The notes under the pieces: model-generated
Seen by the model: only the letters and a program-made list of their open reading frames with translations
Told to the model about the DNA's origin: nothing
The model's database searches: none
Part shown: one piece after another, positions 24,176-32,387 of the stretch
Numbering within the stretch: position 1 is the stretch's first letter
How the letters are laid out: each line of letters begins with the position of its first letter
Translations under genes and position numbers: made by a program
Assembly: GCA_902520485.1 (NCBI GenBank)
Contig: CABYNZ010000002.1
Coordinates: 26,879-90,878 of the forward strand
Reading direction: 5' to 3'
Source of the DNA: an uncultured Prochlorococcus sp.
GTDB taxonomy: Bacteria; Cyanobacteriota; Cyanobacteriia; PCC-6307; Cyanobiaceae
Length of the DNA: 64,000 nt

Positions 24176-25981
24176 GTGTCTGATTTTAACGAAGTTGTTT
24201 CAAGAAGAAAATTTCTTCAGGGTTCATTTGCTATAGGAATAGGTGCTTTTGCTGCTGCCACTATTCCAAGCAAAGCAATTGGATTTGGTTCAGACTTTAA
24301 TGGCATTAGTTTTACACCTTTAGCAGCCAATAGTAAAGATACAATTACTGTCCCAAAAGGTTTTAGTTGGCATACGGTTGCAGCTTGGGGTGATCCATTA
24401 TGGAGCGGAGCCCCTGAATTTGATCAGCAAACAAGAGGAACTGGGGAGTCGCAAGAACTATCATTTGGAGATAACAATGATGGAATGAGTCTTTTTGAGG
24501 TTAATGGCAAGTCAGTACTTGCAGTCAATAATGAATACTGTAATAGAAAAATAATTTATGGTAACCGTGCTAGTGGGCTTCCTGAAACACCTGATGATGT
24601 TAGAAAAGGCATGGCTGCACATGGAGTATCGATTTTTGAAGTTGCACAAAAAGGTAGGAAGTGGGAAATAGTTAAAGATTCTCTTTATAACAGAAAAATT
24701 ACTGCAGATACGAAAGTGGCTATAGACGGACCGGCTGCAGGCCATCCATTACTTAAAACAGATGAGGATCAAACAGGCAAATTAGCAAGAGGTACATTTA
24801 ATAATTGTGGTAATGGCAGAACTCCCTGGGGAACTTATTTAGCTTGTGAAGAGAATTTTCACGGTTATTTCTCATCTCCATCAGACCCTAATGCAAATCT
24901 GTCAGCAGATTTGAAAAGATATGGGGTTAAAACAAAAGATTGGGGTTACAACTGGGTTATGAATCAGGATAGATTTGATGTTGTAAAAAATCCGAATGAA
25001 ATTAATAGGCATGGTTATATTACTGAAATTGATCCCTCTAAGCCACAATCAATGCCAAGGAAACAGACGGCAATGGGTAGATTTAAACATGAAAACTGTG
25101 AAGTTGTTGTCTCCAAGAATGGTCAAGTTGTTGCCTATATGGGAGATGATGAAAGAGGAGAGCATCTATACAAATTCGTTTCAAAAGGAAAGTACATAAA
25201 AGGAGCTGCATCAAATTATGATCTATTAACGGAAGGTGATTTATTTGTGGCGATTTTTAATGAGAATGGAACCGGGAGATGGGTTAATTTAAAAGAATCG
25301 GGAATGAGCGATTCAGATATTAGTATTTTCACAAGGATGGCGGCAACCCAAGTTGGTGCAACAACTATGGATCGACCTGAATGGGTGGCTGCAAATCCTA
25401 ATAAAGTGGAGGCGTATTGTGCCTTAACTAATAATAAAAATAGAGGTGTTAAACCTAATCAACCTGTTAATGCAGTTAACCCAAGAGTCGAAAATCCATA
25501 TGGTCAAATAGTTCGATGGACTCCTGACAATAATGAACATGCCGCTGACGGGTTTAAATGGGATTTATTTGCAATGGCTGGTAATCCTGTTGTTGGAGAA
25601 GGTTTAATGAAGGGCTCTGAAAATATTACGAAGGATAATATGTTTAATTCACCTGATGGAATCGCATTTGATTCAAAAGGTAACTTATGGATACAAACTG
25701 ATGGTAAATATACTAATCAAGGAGCCTTTGAAGGAATGGGTAATAACCAAATGTTATGCGCAAATCCTAGGACAGGTAAAATTGACAGATTTTTAGTAGG
25801 TCCTAAAGAGTGTGAAATCACTGGTATCACATGGAGTAGTGATAAAAAGACTATGTTTGTAGGAGTCCAGCATCCAGGTGAAAATAATCCTGACAAATGT
25901 CACTTTCCTGATGGTGGGAGCTCAGTACCCAGATCGGCTATTGTTGCAATCAGCAGAAATGATGGCAAAACAATTGGCTGA
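24176..25981 (+). CDS. PhoX-type phosphatase (DUF839), Tat-exported
   Basis: The 601 residues begin with a twin-arginine signal (SRRKFLQG at residues 9-16, then a hydrophobic stretch up to IPSKA). The DUF839 domain follows, related to the calcium-dependent alkaline phosphatase PhoX, with GRTPWGTYLACEEN and GRFKHENCEVVV. It would release phosphate from organic esters in the periplasm. It starts with GTG; the ATG five bases upstream is out of frame. I see no obvious Pho box. The family assignment is firm, phosphatase activity is inferred. Confidence 0.85.
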   Translation: MSDFNEVVSRRKFLQGSFAIGIGAFAAATIPSKAIGFGSDFNGISFTPLAANSKDTITVPKGFSWHTVAAWGDPLWSGAPEFDQQTRGTGESQELSFGDNNDGMSLFEVNGKSVLAVNNEYCNRKIIYGNRASGLPETPDDVRKGMAAHGVSIFEVAQKGRKWEIVKDSLYNRKITADTKVAIDGPAAGHPLLKTDEDQTGKLARGTFNNCGNGRTPWGTYLACEENFHGYFSSPSDPNANLSADLKRYGVKTKDWGYNWVMNQDRFDVVKNPNEINRHGYITEIDPSKPQSMPRKQTAMGRFKHENCEVVVSKNGQVVAYMGDDERGEHLYKFVSKGKYIKGAASNYDLLTEGDLFVAIFNENGTGRWVNLKESGMSDSDISIFTRMAATQVGATTMDRPEWVAANPNKVEAYCALTNNKNRGVKPNQPVNAVNPRVENPYGQIVRWTPDNNEHAADGFKWDLFAMAGNPVVGEGLMKGSENITKDNMFNSPDGIAFDSKGNLWIQTDGKYTNQGAFEGMGNNQMLCANPRTGKIDRFLVGPKECEITGITWSSDKKTMFVGVQHPGENNPDKCHFPDGGSSVPRSAIVAISRNDGKTIG

Positions 25982-26031
25982 GGATAGGTACTTTACCTGA
26001 AATTTGACTTTAGCAATAGAAAACGACAAGT

Positions 26032-26352
26032 TTATTTGCTCTTCAAAAGGATAGCTCTTGCTTTATTCCATCTATACTCAAAAGACTCTTCTCTACTTGA
26101 TTCTTCTATCTGATTTCCATACTCATCTACACCGTTGTAGTACACGTCTAGAACGTACTCTACAAAGGGTTCAAGGGCTTTCCTTCTCTTTGATATAACA
26201 AGCTTGCTGAAGTCATCTATAGACTGCTGTAGCTTGTCTCTTTGTAGGTTATGGATCCATGAGGAACCTTGGTGATGGTAGATAAGAACCTTTACTAAAT
26301 CTTCATAGTCAAGCCAAGGGTGTGCTTCTTTTATTTGTTGTATTCTGTCCAT
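26032..26352 (-). CDS. Hypothetical protein (106 aa)
   Basis: The 106 residues are helical, rich in charged residues and W/Y (HPWLDYEDLVKVLIYHH; EYVLDVYYNGVDEYGN). I recognise no family. Base composition looks more GC-rich than neighbouring genes, with many TAC and CTC codons, so it may be acquired. It converges with the PhoX gene, 50 bp between stops. Its 5' region contains a GC-rich hairpin (26400-26428). Confidence 0.6.
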   Translation of the reverse strand: MDRIQQIKEAHPWLDYEDLVKVLIYHHQGSSWIHNLQRDKLQQSIDDFSKLVISKRRKALEPFVEYVLDVYYNGVDEYGNQIEESSREESFEYRWNKARAILLKSK

Positions 26353-26399
26353 TTGTTTTAAGTTTTAACTGTTAGTTATCTATGTGTGGTTTTCGTGGG

Positions 26400-26428
26400 G
26401 TGGTACGGGGGCAATGTGACCGTGCTAC
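26400..26428. other. GC-rich hairpin upstream of the 106 aa gene
   Basis: GTGGTACGG (26400-26408) pairs with CCGTGCTAC (26420-26428) over 9 bp with two G-U pairs, loop of 11 nt. It would be part of the 5' leader of the minus-strand gene ending its start at 26352. The GC content stands out in a 30 percent GC region. Confidence 0.4.
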
Positions 26429-26464
26429 TTCCTATATATGTCCAAAGAAATTTCCTTTAAAAAT

Positions 26465-26614
26465 TTACGGATACAACCTTTCTATCGCTTCTTTCTGTTC
26501 TTTCTTTTTTATCTCTTCAGCATCTAATACAGGGCAGGTATTTTGATTCAGAGATAAGAGGAAAGTGCTTTTTTTGAATAGTTTGAAAAGTGGTGGGAGG
26601 AGTTGGAGTTTCAA
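26465..26614 (-). CDS. Possible small protein (49 aa), coupled to the upstream membrane gene
   Basis: TTG start overlaps the TGA stop of the 26611-27006 gene (TTGA). The 49 residues begin MKLQLLPPLFKLF and end in a charged helix (DAEEIKKKEQKEAIERLYP). The coupling and the helical tail support it. The rare start and short length weaken it. Confidence 0.4.
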   Translation of the reverse strand: MKLQLLPPLFKLFKKSTFLLSLNQNTCPVLDAEEIKKKEQKEAIERLYP

Positions 26615-27006
26615 TTTTTATTGTTAACTAATCCATAAATACATAAAAGAGGATTCACTATTAAAACAATCCAAAAAGGCGGAGGAGGTCCTCCATCAAC
26701 AATTGTCCCAGCGTTAAAAGTATTGAATAGAGCTACTGCTAAAAAACAAAACATCAAAGCTAATTCACCTGATAAAACTTTTCTTAAAGAGGCTTTATCT
26801 TTTATAGAACTGCAAATAATCAATAAGAAACCAATTCCCAAATTACTAGCTGCTACAACATCTGCAGTACCCCTAACAAGAAGCAATGTTTCACTTGAAG
26901 CGTCGCCTGCTATAGTTTCCACTGAAAAAATAAGTAGAAAAATAATTAAAAATCCCAACAGGAAATGAAGGGCTCCGGTAGTTTTTAAAATATTTTTTAA
27001 CTTCAT
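26611..27006 (-). CDS. Small membrane protein with four hydrophobic segments (131 aa)
   Basis: Hydrophobic helices lie at about residues 11-33, 48-67, 80-97 and 108-126 (ALHFLLGFLIIFLLIF; LGIGFLLIICSSI; ALMFCFLAVALF; FWIVLIVNPLLC). There is no recognised family. The ATG is placed directly after a run of seven T on the coding strand, with no ribosome site, in copy A of a repeated upstream element (27007-27050). Confidence 0.65.
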   Translation of the reverse strand: MKLKNILKTTGALHFLLGFLIIFLLIFSVETIAGDASSETLLLVRGTADVVAASNLGIGFLLIICSSIKDKASLRKVLSGELALMFCFLAVALFNTFNAGTIVDGGPPPPFWIVLIVNPLLCIYGLVNNKN

Positions 27007-27050
27007 AAAAAAAGGAGTTATTTGCCCCTTATTTTAGATCAACTGTCAAT
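27007..27050 (-). promoter_or_regulatory. Repeated upstream element, copy A
   Basis: Read on the minus strand: core ATTGACAGTTGATCTAA, about 21 bp with a small GGGG/CTCC hairpin, seven T, then ATG of the 131 aa membrane gene. Related copies lie at 27547, 32697 and 35753. Confidence 0.6.
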
Positions 27051-27116
27051 CAATTAAATTATCCCATGGCTGAGATTTCTTCAGCAAGTTGTTTATTTCT
27101 TAGAATTACTTCTTCA

Positions 27117-27518
27117 TCATTTTAACAAAGAAGCTATAACTGCTGCATGCCCCCCAAAACAAAATCCAACAATTGAGATTTTCTTTTTTGGATATTTTTC
27201 TTTAACCCAATTTAGTGCTGCAGAAATATCTTTAATAATATTTTTTGAAGTGGTTAAATTTTTATGATGTCTGCTTAATTTCAAGTCTTCTTCGCTGTAT
27301 GCTAAATCTAATTTTGGAGCTGTTCTTCCGTAAAGGGGTAAGGCTAATACAGGTACATTTTGTTTGGCTAATTTTTCAGAAAAACTCCTTATCCAGTGAT
27401 TTATCCCAAACACCTCGGGTAAAACTATAGATATATATTCACACTCATCACCTGAATCTACCCACCAAGATCTAAGAGGTAAATCACCACTATAAATGTT
27501 TGTCCATTGACCTTTCAT
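27117..27518 (-). pseudogene. Dienelactone hydrolase family protein, truncated after the nucleophile elbow
   Basis: The 133 residues match the first half of dienelactone hydrolases (usually 230-250 residues), ending soon after the nucleophile motif GFCFGG (Cys nucleophile) with AAVIASLLK and a stop. The catalytic Asp and His lie in the missing half, so it cannot be a normal hydrolase. Directly behind it, in another frame, is a 19-codon open tail (27059-27118) ending EEISAMG, perhaps a deletion scar. It carries copy B of the repeated element upstream. Confidence 0.6.
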
Positions 27519-27830
27519 TTGAAATTACATAAAAAGTTTGTTTCAGAAAAAAGAGGCTTATTTATTCTTATAGGTTAGATCGATTGTCAATGTAATTTTC
27601 CTTATTCAATTTTATAAATTAAATCTTAAATTATATAGAGAAACTTATATTGAACTCATTTTTATATAAGTTATATAAATCAAATTAAGTAGTCTTTTTT
27701 ACCAATTGAATATACCTGTTGTTAAATAAATATATTTGTCCTTGAAAAGCTCCTAAAAAATACTTTTTCTTGAAATAAAGATTGACAAGACATTCATAAA
27801 AAAAACTTTTATAAAACATTAACTTCTTTT
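27519..27830. other. Gene-free stretch with element copy B
   Basis: 312 bp, very AT-rich. It holds copy B of the repeated element (motif 27575-27591, T-run 27547-27552) and otherwise no ORF or stem-loop that I can support. A TTGACA at 27782-27787 may serve the next plus-strand gene. Confidence 0.5.
27547..27591 (-). promoter_or_regulatory. Repeated upstream element, copy B
   Basis: Minus-strand reading: ATTGACAATCGATCTAA, 22 bp, then six T. The DLH fragment starts about 29 bp further on, so this copy does not abut an ATG. Confidence 0.55.
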
Positions 27831-28145
27831 ATGAATATGTTTCTAACCAACAAGACTCGTTTAAAAATTAAGAATATTGTAAAGAGGATTTCATTAGATG
27901 AACCTGTCGCATTAGAAGAAAGAATTTTTGTAGAAAAGTTTGCAAAACATAATTCAACTATATGGACATGGCTTAAGAAAGCTAATAGCTTGAGAAGATA
28001 TGGCAAGCAAAAATCAGATGGAATAAATGGACTCATACAGAATCTTGGCCTTGATGGTTTAGAAACTGAAAATCATTTTGATCCCAAAAATGATGATCTT
28101 GCTGACTGGTTCAGTGGATCTCCTGACTGGGTGAGAAGGAGCTAA
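27831..28145 (+). CDS. Hypothetical protein (104 aa)
   Basis: The 104 residues have a basic helical N-terminal half (TRLKIKNIVKRISLDE) and an acidic C-terminus (DDLADWFSGSPDWVRRS). No membrane segment and no recognised family. The tail pattern WFSGSPDWVRRS looks conserved-type rather than random. Confidence 0.6.
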   Translation: MNMFLTNKTRLKIKNIVKRISLDEPVALEERIFVEKFAKHNSTIWTWLKKANSLRRYGKQKSDGINGLIQNLGLDGLETENHFDPKNDDLADWFSGSPDWVRRS

Positions 28146-28171
28146 TTACCCTTAGTTTAAAATCAATTAAA

Positions 28172-28342
28172 TTAATAATGAAAAAAGGGAACTTCCTCAA
28201 TTTGTCTTGGAGCATAATCACAAATTCCGAATTGCATACATTCCACTTGAGCATCAGTTAGTTTTCTCTCAATTGAAAACGAATCTAACAAAACACCAAA
28301 TACATGTTGAATTTTATTTTTAATTAGATTTCCGTAAGTCAT
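28172..28342 (-). CDS. Small protein (56 aa), unknown
   Basis: This short gene has a good ribosome site (GAGG, 7 bp before ATG) and 56 residues with two cysteines (QVECMQFGICDYAPR). No membrane segment. I do not know the family. Confidence 0.6.
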   Translation of the reverse strand: MTYGNLIKNKIQHVFGVLLDSFSIERKLTDAQVECMQFGICDYAPRQIEEVPFFHY

Positions 28343-28532
28343 AATTAACCTCTTTTTTTTAGAAGTTATTTAGTATGAGTTATATTCAAGAATCAAGAAT
28401 TTTAATACCTAAAATACAAACTATAAATTAATCTTTTTTAAAATATTTCACTAAATTAATAATCAGTATTTTTGCTCTAGGAAATTTTAATTAAAAACTC
28501 TAAGTTAGACCCACTGATTGAGGTTTAACTTC

Positions 28533-28646
28533 ATGAGTACTTACAAAACGAAATACTTTAAAAACACAAAAAAGATCAATAACACTCTTTGGTTGGATAA
28601 ATTAATTAATCAACTTGAAAAAAAATCAAAGGGAGTTTGTTCATGA
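28533..28646 (+). CDS. Micro-protein (37 aa), paralogue of 29443-29559
   Basis: The 37 residues share MST, NNTLWLDKLINQLE with the later micro-protein (NNTEWLDELINKIE). The stop overlaps the next start by 4 bp (ATGA). No membrane segment; an amphipathic helix is likely. Confidence 0.55.
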   Translation: MSTYKTKYFKNTKKINNTLWLDKLINQLEKKSKGVCS

Positions 28647-28807
28647 ATACATTTAGAAATAAACAATTCAAAAATGAATTAGATCCCAAGTATGCCTTCT
28701 ATGGTTGTCTTCGTAGTTGCGAAATTAAGAGTAATACTGAAAAGTCTCTTGAAGAATGCGTCGAAAATTGTGAACCTAGATTATTACCAGAGAATCTTGA
28801 TAGCTAA
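28643..28807 (+). CDS. Small protein with twin CX3C motif (54 aa)
   Basis: The 54 residues have GCLRSCEI and EECVENCEP, two CX3C pairs 16 residues apart, a pattern that favours an antiparallel helical hairpin held by two disulfides. A GGGAG ribosome site lies upstream. Similar to the product of 44650-44808. Confidence 0.65.
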   Translation: MNTFRNKQFKNELDPKYAFYGCLRSCEIKSNTEKSLEECVENCEPRLLPENLDS

Positions 28808-28884
28808 AAATAGGAATTTAAACTCTATTCAATAACTATTTTGACCTTATAGAGTTTTTATATAGATTTAAGGAGGGTAATCTT

Positions 28885-29043
28885 ATGACCAACCTCGCAA
28901 TTGCGCTACTTCTTCTAATTATAATTTTAGTTAATTTTGGAGCGATCCTTACCGCTAAAATTTATTCACAATCACTAAAAGAAATTCAACGTAAGAGAAT
29001 ATTTTGTAGAGAATCTATAAGTAACCCATATTGTGTTTTTTGA
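28885..29043 (+). CDS. Single-pass small membrane protein (52 aa)
   Basis: Very strong ribosome site (AAGGAGG, 9 bp before the ATG). Residues 4-27 form one hydrophobic helix (LAIALLLLIIILVNFGAIL). A basic tail with two cysteines follows. No known family. Confidence 0.6.
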   Translation: MTNLAIALLLLIIILVNFGAILTAKIYSQSLKEIQRKRIFCRESISNPYCVF

Positions 29044-29062
29044 TAAATTAATTCCAAACTAA

Positions 29063-29084
29063 TAGATCTCAAACTAGAGATCTA
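29063..29084. terminator. Stem-loop after the small membrane gene
   Basis: TAGATCTC and GAGATCTA form an 8 bp perfect stem with a 6 nt loop, 20 bp after the stop. There is no T-run, so termination is uncertain. Confidence 0.35.
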
Positions 29085-29110
29085 ATATTAAAAGTTAAAG
29101 TCCGCCAAAA

Positions 29111-29218
29111 CTAAAAATAAGGTGTATATGGTACTTCTGTTTTTAATGAATCTCCGTAGTAACTTTCAGCTGACTTTACCAAGATCCAATAAATGAAATT
29201 TAGAAATGATTTTTCCAT
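29111..29218 (-). CDS. Micro-protein (35 aa) of the YW-SAES-YG family, copy 1
   Basis: 35 residues: MEKSFLNFIYWILVKSAESY followed by YGDS and a short tail. It shares with the 33889-34005 product the pattern NFxYWxLxxSAESxYGxS, with most differences at synonymous or conservative sites. That pattern of substitutions indicates a selected protein rather than noise. Confidence 0.65.
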   Translation of the reverse strand: MEKSFLNFIYWILVKSAESYYGDSLKTEVPYTPYF

Positions 29219-29442
29219 AGGAATATCTATACCCTTTTCTTATTCAAATCAGAATTTAAAATAAAAACATCGTAGAAAATACTTAACTGAAGAGATTTAG
29301 ATTTTCTTAGTTAATTTGTGTTGGTTAGGTTTGTATGAAATGCTACTAAAGCTTGTCTTATCAACCAATTTGGTAATATTGCTTATTGATTCCTGTAATT
29401 TCAAAAGATATATTAAATGGATAATCTAAATATAAGAAATTT

Positions 29443-29559
29443 ATGAGTACTCAAAAAAGTCAAAGCCATAAAAGACAAGAGCAAAATAATACAGAATGGT
29501 TAGATGAATTAATCAATAAAATTGAAAATATGAAAAATAAAATATCTAATACTTTTTAA
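29443..29559 (+). CDS. Micro-protein (38 aa), paralogue of 28533-28646
   Basis: 38 residues, polar: MSTQKSQSHKRQEQ followed by NNTEWLDELINKIENMKNK. The matching core (NNTxWLDxLINxxE) in the 28533 product shows a small family. No membrane segment. Confidence 0.55.
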   Translation: MSTQKSQSHKRQEQNNTEWLDELINKIENMKNKISNTF

Positions 29560-29622
29560 CTAATTATTTCTTCTATCATTTATTCCGTATTGATAATGTA
29601 GTTAAGTACAAAAAAGTTGATT

Positions 29623-29940
29623 ATGAAAAATTTTATACTAATAATAGTCTCTTTATCTTTCTTATCTTCTTGCAGTAATGACAAAGATTTTTTTCTCACT
29701 AAGGGGAACGCTTTGTTAAGTTGCGGAGGTAAATCTCGTATTATCGAAAATGATAAAGAAGAGATAATTAATACTGAAGTTAAGGATTTAAGAGATGGAA
29801 TTGGTAAATACGTTGAATTTACAGTTGTTGAGACTGATAAAAAAGGAGGCAAATATAGGATTATTAATTGTTTCCCAAGTGAAGAACCACAAGATTCAAT
29901 AATAAAAACTGTTAAAACAAATTATAAATTAAGTAATTAA
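29623..29940 (+). CDS. Putative lipoprotein (105 aa)
   Basis: Signal peptide of the lipoprotein type with lipobox LSSC near residue 15-18 (FILIIVSLSFLSSC). The mature part is charged with one Cys (LLSCGG). I prefer the internal ATG at 29623 over the TTG at 29617. Likely anchored in the membrane; function unknown. Confidence 0.65.
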   Translation: MKNFILIIVSLSFLSSCSNDKDFFLTKGNALLSCGGKSRIIENDKEEIINTEVKDLRDGIGKYVEFTVVETDKKGGKYRIINCFPSEEPQDSIIKTVKTNYKLSN

Positions 29941-29968
29941 AAGTTATTTAAAAATAATTAGCTTACCT

Positions 29969-30832
29969 TTAAGATGCGATTTTTGATGATTTGATAATTT
30001 CCCATGCTTCTGATGCGGTATCTGCATATTGGAAAAGATTTAAGTTTTCATCTGAAATTAATCCAAGATCAGCTAGATATTCGAAGTTAATTATCTTATT
30101 CCAATAATCTCTACCAAAAAGTATGATCGGGATTTTAGTTTTCATTCCTGTTTGACAAAGTGTCAATAGTTCAAATAATTCATCTAGTGTTCCAAAACCT
30201 CCAGGAAAAAATACAGCAGCTACTGATCGCATGACAAAATGGATCTTTCTTAATGCAAAATAATTAAACTTAAAGCAAAGACCGGGAGTTATAAAAGCAT
30301 TTGGGATTTGTTCATTAGGCAGACTGATATTTAACCCTATAGATTTACAATTTGCTTCAAATGCACCTCTATTAGCAGCTTCCATAATTCCTGGCCCCCC
30401 ACCTGTCACAATCACATGAGAATTACAGTTTTTATTTTGATTACTAATTGAAGCAAGTTTAGAAAACTCCCTTGCGGATTGATAGTAATGACTCATAAGA
30501 AGCAAATTTTCTAATCTATTTAAATTACGTTTTAAAAGTATCGATTTAGGATTTTTTTTAAGCAACTCTTCTATATTTTTAAGTCTCTTTTTTATATTTG
30601 CTTCTTCTGTAATGCTTGCGCCTCCAAAAATAATTATTGTTGAAAGAATTTTATTTTCTTCAAGGATTAAATCTGGTTTAGTAATTTCAAGAAGCATTCT
30701 GACTCCACGCATTTCATTTCGGCTAAGTAAACCAATATCTTCGTGAGCCAATTTATAAGTATCAGAATTAATAATTAAATTCAGGTTTTTTAAATTATTA
30801 ATAGGGTATATATGTTTTTTCATTTCAAACAA
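29969..30832 (-). CDS. LOG-family protein (TIGR00730, Rossmann-like)
   Basis: The 287 residues carry the signatures GGGPGIMEAANRGAFEA and PGGFGTLDELFELLT of the LOG family, formerly called lysine decarboxylases. Characterised members are nucleotide 5'-monophosphate phosphoribohydrolases. Overlaps the upstream cupin-like gene by 8 bp. No signal peptide. Confidence 0.87.
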   Translation of the reverse strand: MFEMKKHIYPINNLKNLNLIINSDTYKLAHEDIGLLSRNEMRGVRMLLEITKPDLILEENKILSTIIIFGGASITEEANIKKRLKNIEELLKKNPKSILLKRNLNRLENLLLMSHYYQSAREFSKLASISNQNKNCNSHVIVTGGGPGIMEAANRGAFEANCKSIGLNISLPNEQIPNAFITPGLCFKFNYFALRKIHFVMRSVAAVFFPGGFGTLDELFELLTLCQTGMKTKIPIILFGRDYWNKIINFEYLADLGLISDENLNLFQYADTASEAWEIIKSSKIAS

Positions 30833-31343
30833 GAGTTTTAACTTTTCTTTCTAGAGGATTAAAATAGACTCTTTTGATTTTGTTATTTTCGTAAATCCAA
30901 TAAACAGGCGGACTTTTTCTTGCCTTAATTAAATTAATTTTGTCTAACTTTTGAGGGGTAAATTCTTTAGAAGGATCAAAAAATTTATCTCTCTTGGGTT
31001 GGTTTAAAACAATACTACCTTCTTTCCCTGAGATAGATCTGTGATAAGTTCCTACAGGAATTTCTAATGCTCCCATAGATCTATTTAAATAAATCACATG
31101 ATGAGGTTCATCCCAGGAAGGATTTATTAAAACAAATGTCCTTTCTCCAGTGATAACTAAATTGTGGTCAATTTGATGATTGTGAACGTAATATTGCTCA
31201 TCTTTTAAATCATCTGGAGGAGATATAGCTTCTCCAGAATGGATCACAACATCAGAACCATTAGAACTATCTATGCCTGCATCGAAGAATGTGACTTTTG
31301 GAGTCTCTCTAAAAATATTTATTGGGAAGAATCTTAATTCCAT
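30825..31343 (-). CDS. Cupin-like conserved protein (172 aa)
   Basis: The 172 residues include a His-rich strand pattern (YYVHNHQIDHNLVITGERTF; HHVIYLNRSMGALEIPVGTYH) typical of a cupin barrel, related to the DTDP-sugar epimerase superfamily in appearance. A ribosome site (GGGAG) precedes the ATG. The substrate is unknown. It is coupled with the LOG gene by an 8 bp overlap. Confidence 0.7.
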   Translation of the reverse strand: MELRFFPINIFRETPKVTFFDAGIDSSNGSDVVIHSGEAISPPDDLKDEQYYVHNHQIDHNLVITGERTFVLINPSWDEPHHVIYLNRSMGALEIPVGTYHRSISGKEGSIVLNQPKRDKFFDPSKEFTPQKLDKINLIKARKSPPVYWIYENNKIKRVYFNPLERKVKTLV

Positions 31344-31422
31344 AGTGCTAACTCCCTTTTAGAAAATTTATAAATACTAATAAAAATTTATTTACTTTTA
31401 AAAAACAGCTATTTAATTTTTT

Positions 31423-31569
31423 TTAATTGCAACAAACCAGGCAATCTTCTTGATTTGGATAATCTATACATTCTTTATTTAAAATTTCTTCTAAAAAATC
31501 TACTTTTTTAACATAATCAAGATCTTTTAATTTTTTGTTTGGAACCGTGAACTGAGTTTGTAGTTTCAT
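31423..31569 (-). CDS. Small Cys-rich protein (48 aa), paralogue of 31773-31925
   Basis: 48 residues ending KECIDYPNQEDCLVCCN. It shares the tail pattern EC-x6-10-C-x2-C with the neighbouring 31773 product. A GGAG ribosome site precedes the ATG. No membrane segment. Confidence 0.6.
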   Translation of the reverse strand: MKLQTQFTVPNKKLKDLDYVKKVDFLEEILNKECIDYPNQEDCLVCCN

Positions 31570-31584
31570 TTTCTATTCTCCTAA

Positions 31585-31686
31585 TTAATACTGTTTTTTG
31601 AATCCATTCCAAGTTTGAGAAAACCTTAATCCCAGATAAGAAATTAAAATTGTCCAAAATAAAATTTCTATACCTAAATTAGTCAT
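31585..31686 (-). CDS. Membrane micro-protein (33 aa)
   Basis: 33 residues with one hydrophobic helix (IEILFWTILISYLGLRF). It has the strongest ribosome site of the region (AAAGGAGG). Such micro-proteins often join photosynthetic membrane complexes, but I recognise none. Confidence 0.55.
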   Translation of the reverse strand: MTNLGIEILFWTILISYLGLRFSQTWNGFKKQY

Positions 31687-31772
31687 TTGCTTGGCCTCCT
31701 TTCTTTCTGATTATTCTTTAGTACGGGTATTATGTAAAAATCAAGCGTAAGAATACCTAAAAGTTAAAGTTT

Positions 31773-31925
31773 TTAATCACAAAAAATCTTGCAATGATTG
31801 TTACTCGGATGTTCTGTACATTCATTATTCCAATAAGCTTCAATTTTTTTGAGCTTATTATCAAATGAAAGGTCTTTTTTATCCAAATTAATTTCTTGGA
31901 TAGTAAATGTGTCATTTAGTGCCAT
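31773..31925 (-). CDS. Small Cys-rich protein (50 aa), paralogue of 31423-31569
   Basis: A longer frame exists (to 32030), but the ribosome site GGGGTAAG before the ATG at 31925 decides for a 50-residue product. The tail NNECTEHPSNNHCKIFCD aligns with the 31423 product. Two polar helices, no membrane segment. Confidence 0.6.
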   Translation of the reverse strand: MALNDTFTIQEINLDKKDLSFDNKLKKIEAYWNNECTEHPSNNHCKIFCD

Positions 31926-32291
31926 AAGACTTACCCCTTTACTACAACTATGTTCTAATTCATTTGAATAGTAAATTTCAAGTTTTATGTGTGCGGTAAG
32001 AGGAACAAAATTGTACGGATTAAGGATCAAAAAAAAATCTCAAATTATAAATAATTGCAAGGAAAATATCTTCAAAAAATTTATTCCAACTTTATAAAAA
32101 TTTGTATAAATTTTGCTAGAAATTTTATTCTTTTAATACCTTCTTATGTCTGCTAGTATCTATCATTCATCTAATCTATCTGCATATTCTCTTAAAATCT
32201 CAACCATCTTTTGATGTGGAATTTTTTGTCGATATTCTCTAAAAAATCAAAAAATTTATCTAATTAATCTTTATTGGAAAAGATATAAAAA
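31926..32291. other. Stretch without an intact gene
   Basis: 366 bp. It contains only a gene fragment: on the minus strand at 32163-32240, a frame reading REYRQKIPHQKMVEI and ending ADRLDE, cut by a TGA upstream and without a start. I read this as a decayed remnant. Nothing else is visible. Confidence 0.5.
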
Positions 32292-32387
32292 TTAGCGTCT
32301 CATTTTAAAAGTAAAGTATGCAAACCCACCAAGCAATAAAAGACTTACAACCCCATAAGAAATCGCTATGCCGTAGATGTAAGTCAT
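32292..32387 (-). CDS. Membrane micro-protein (31 aa), last of an overlapping chain
   Basis: 31 residues, almost fully hydrophobic (IAISYGVVSLLLLGGFAYF) with a short basic end. Its ATG overlaps the stop of the 46 aa gene (ATGA). Probably translationally coupled. Confidence 0.55.
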   Translation of the reverse strand: MTYIYGIAISYGVVSLLLLGGFAYFTFKMRR

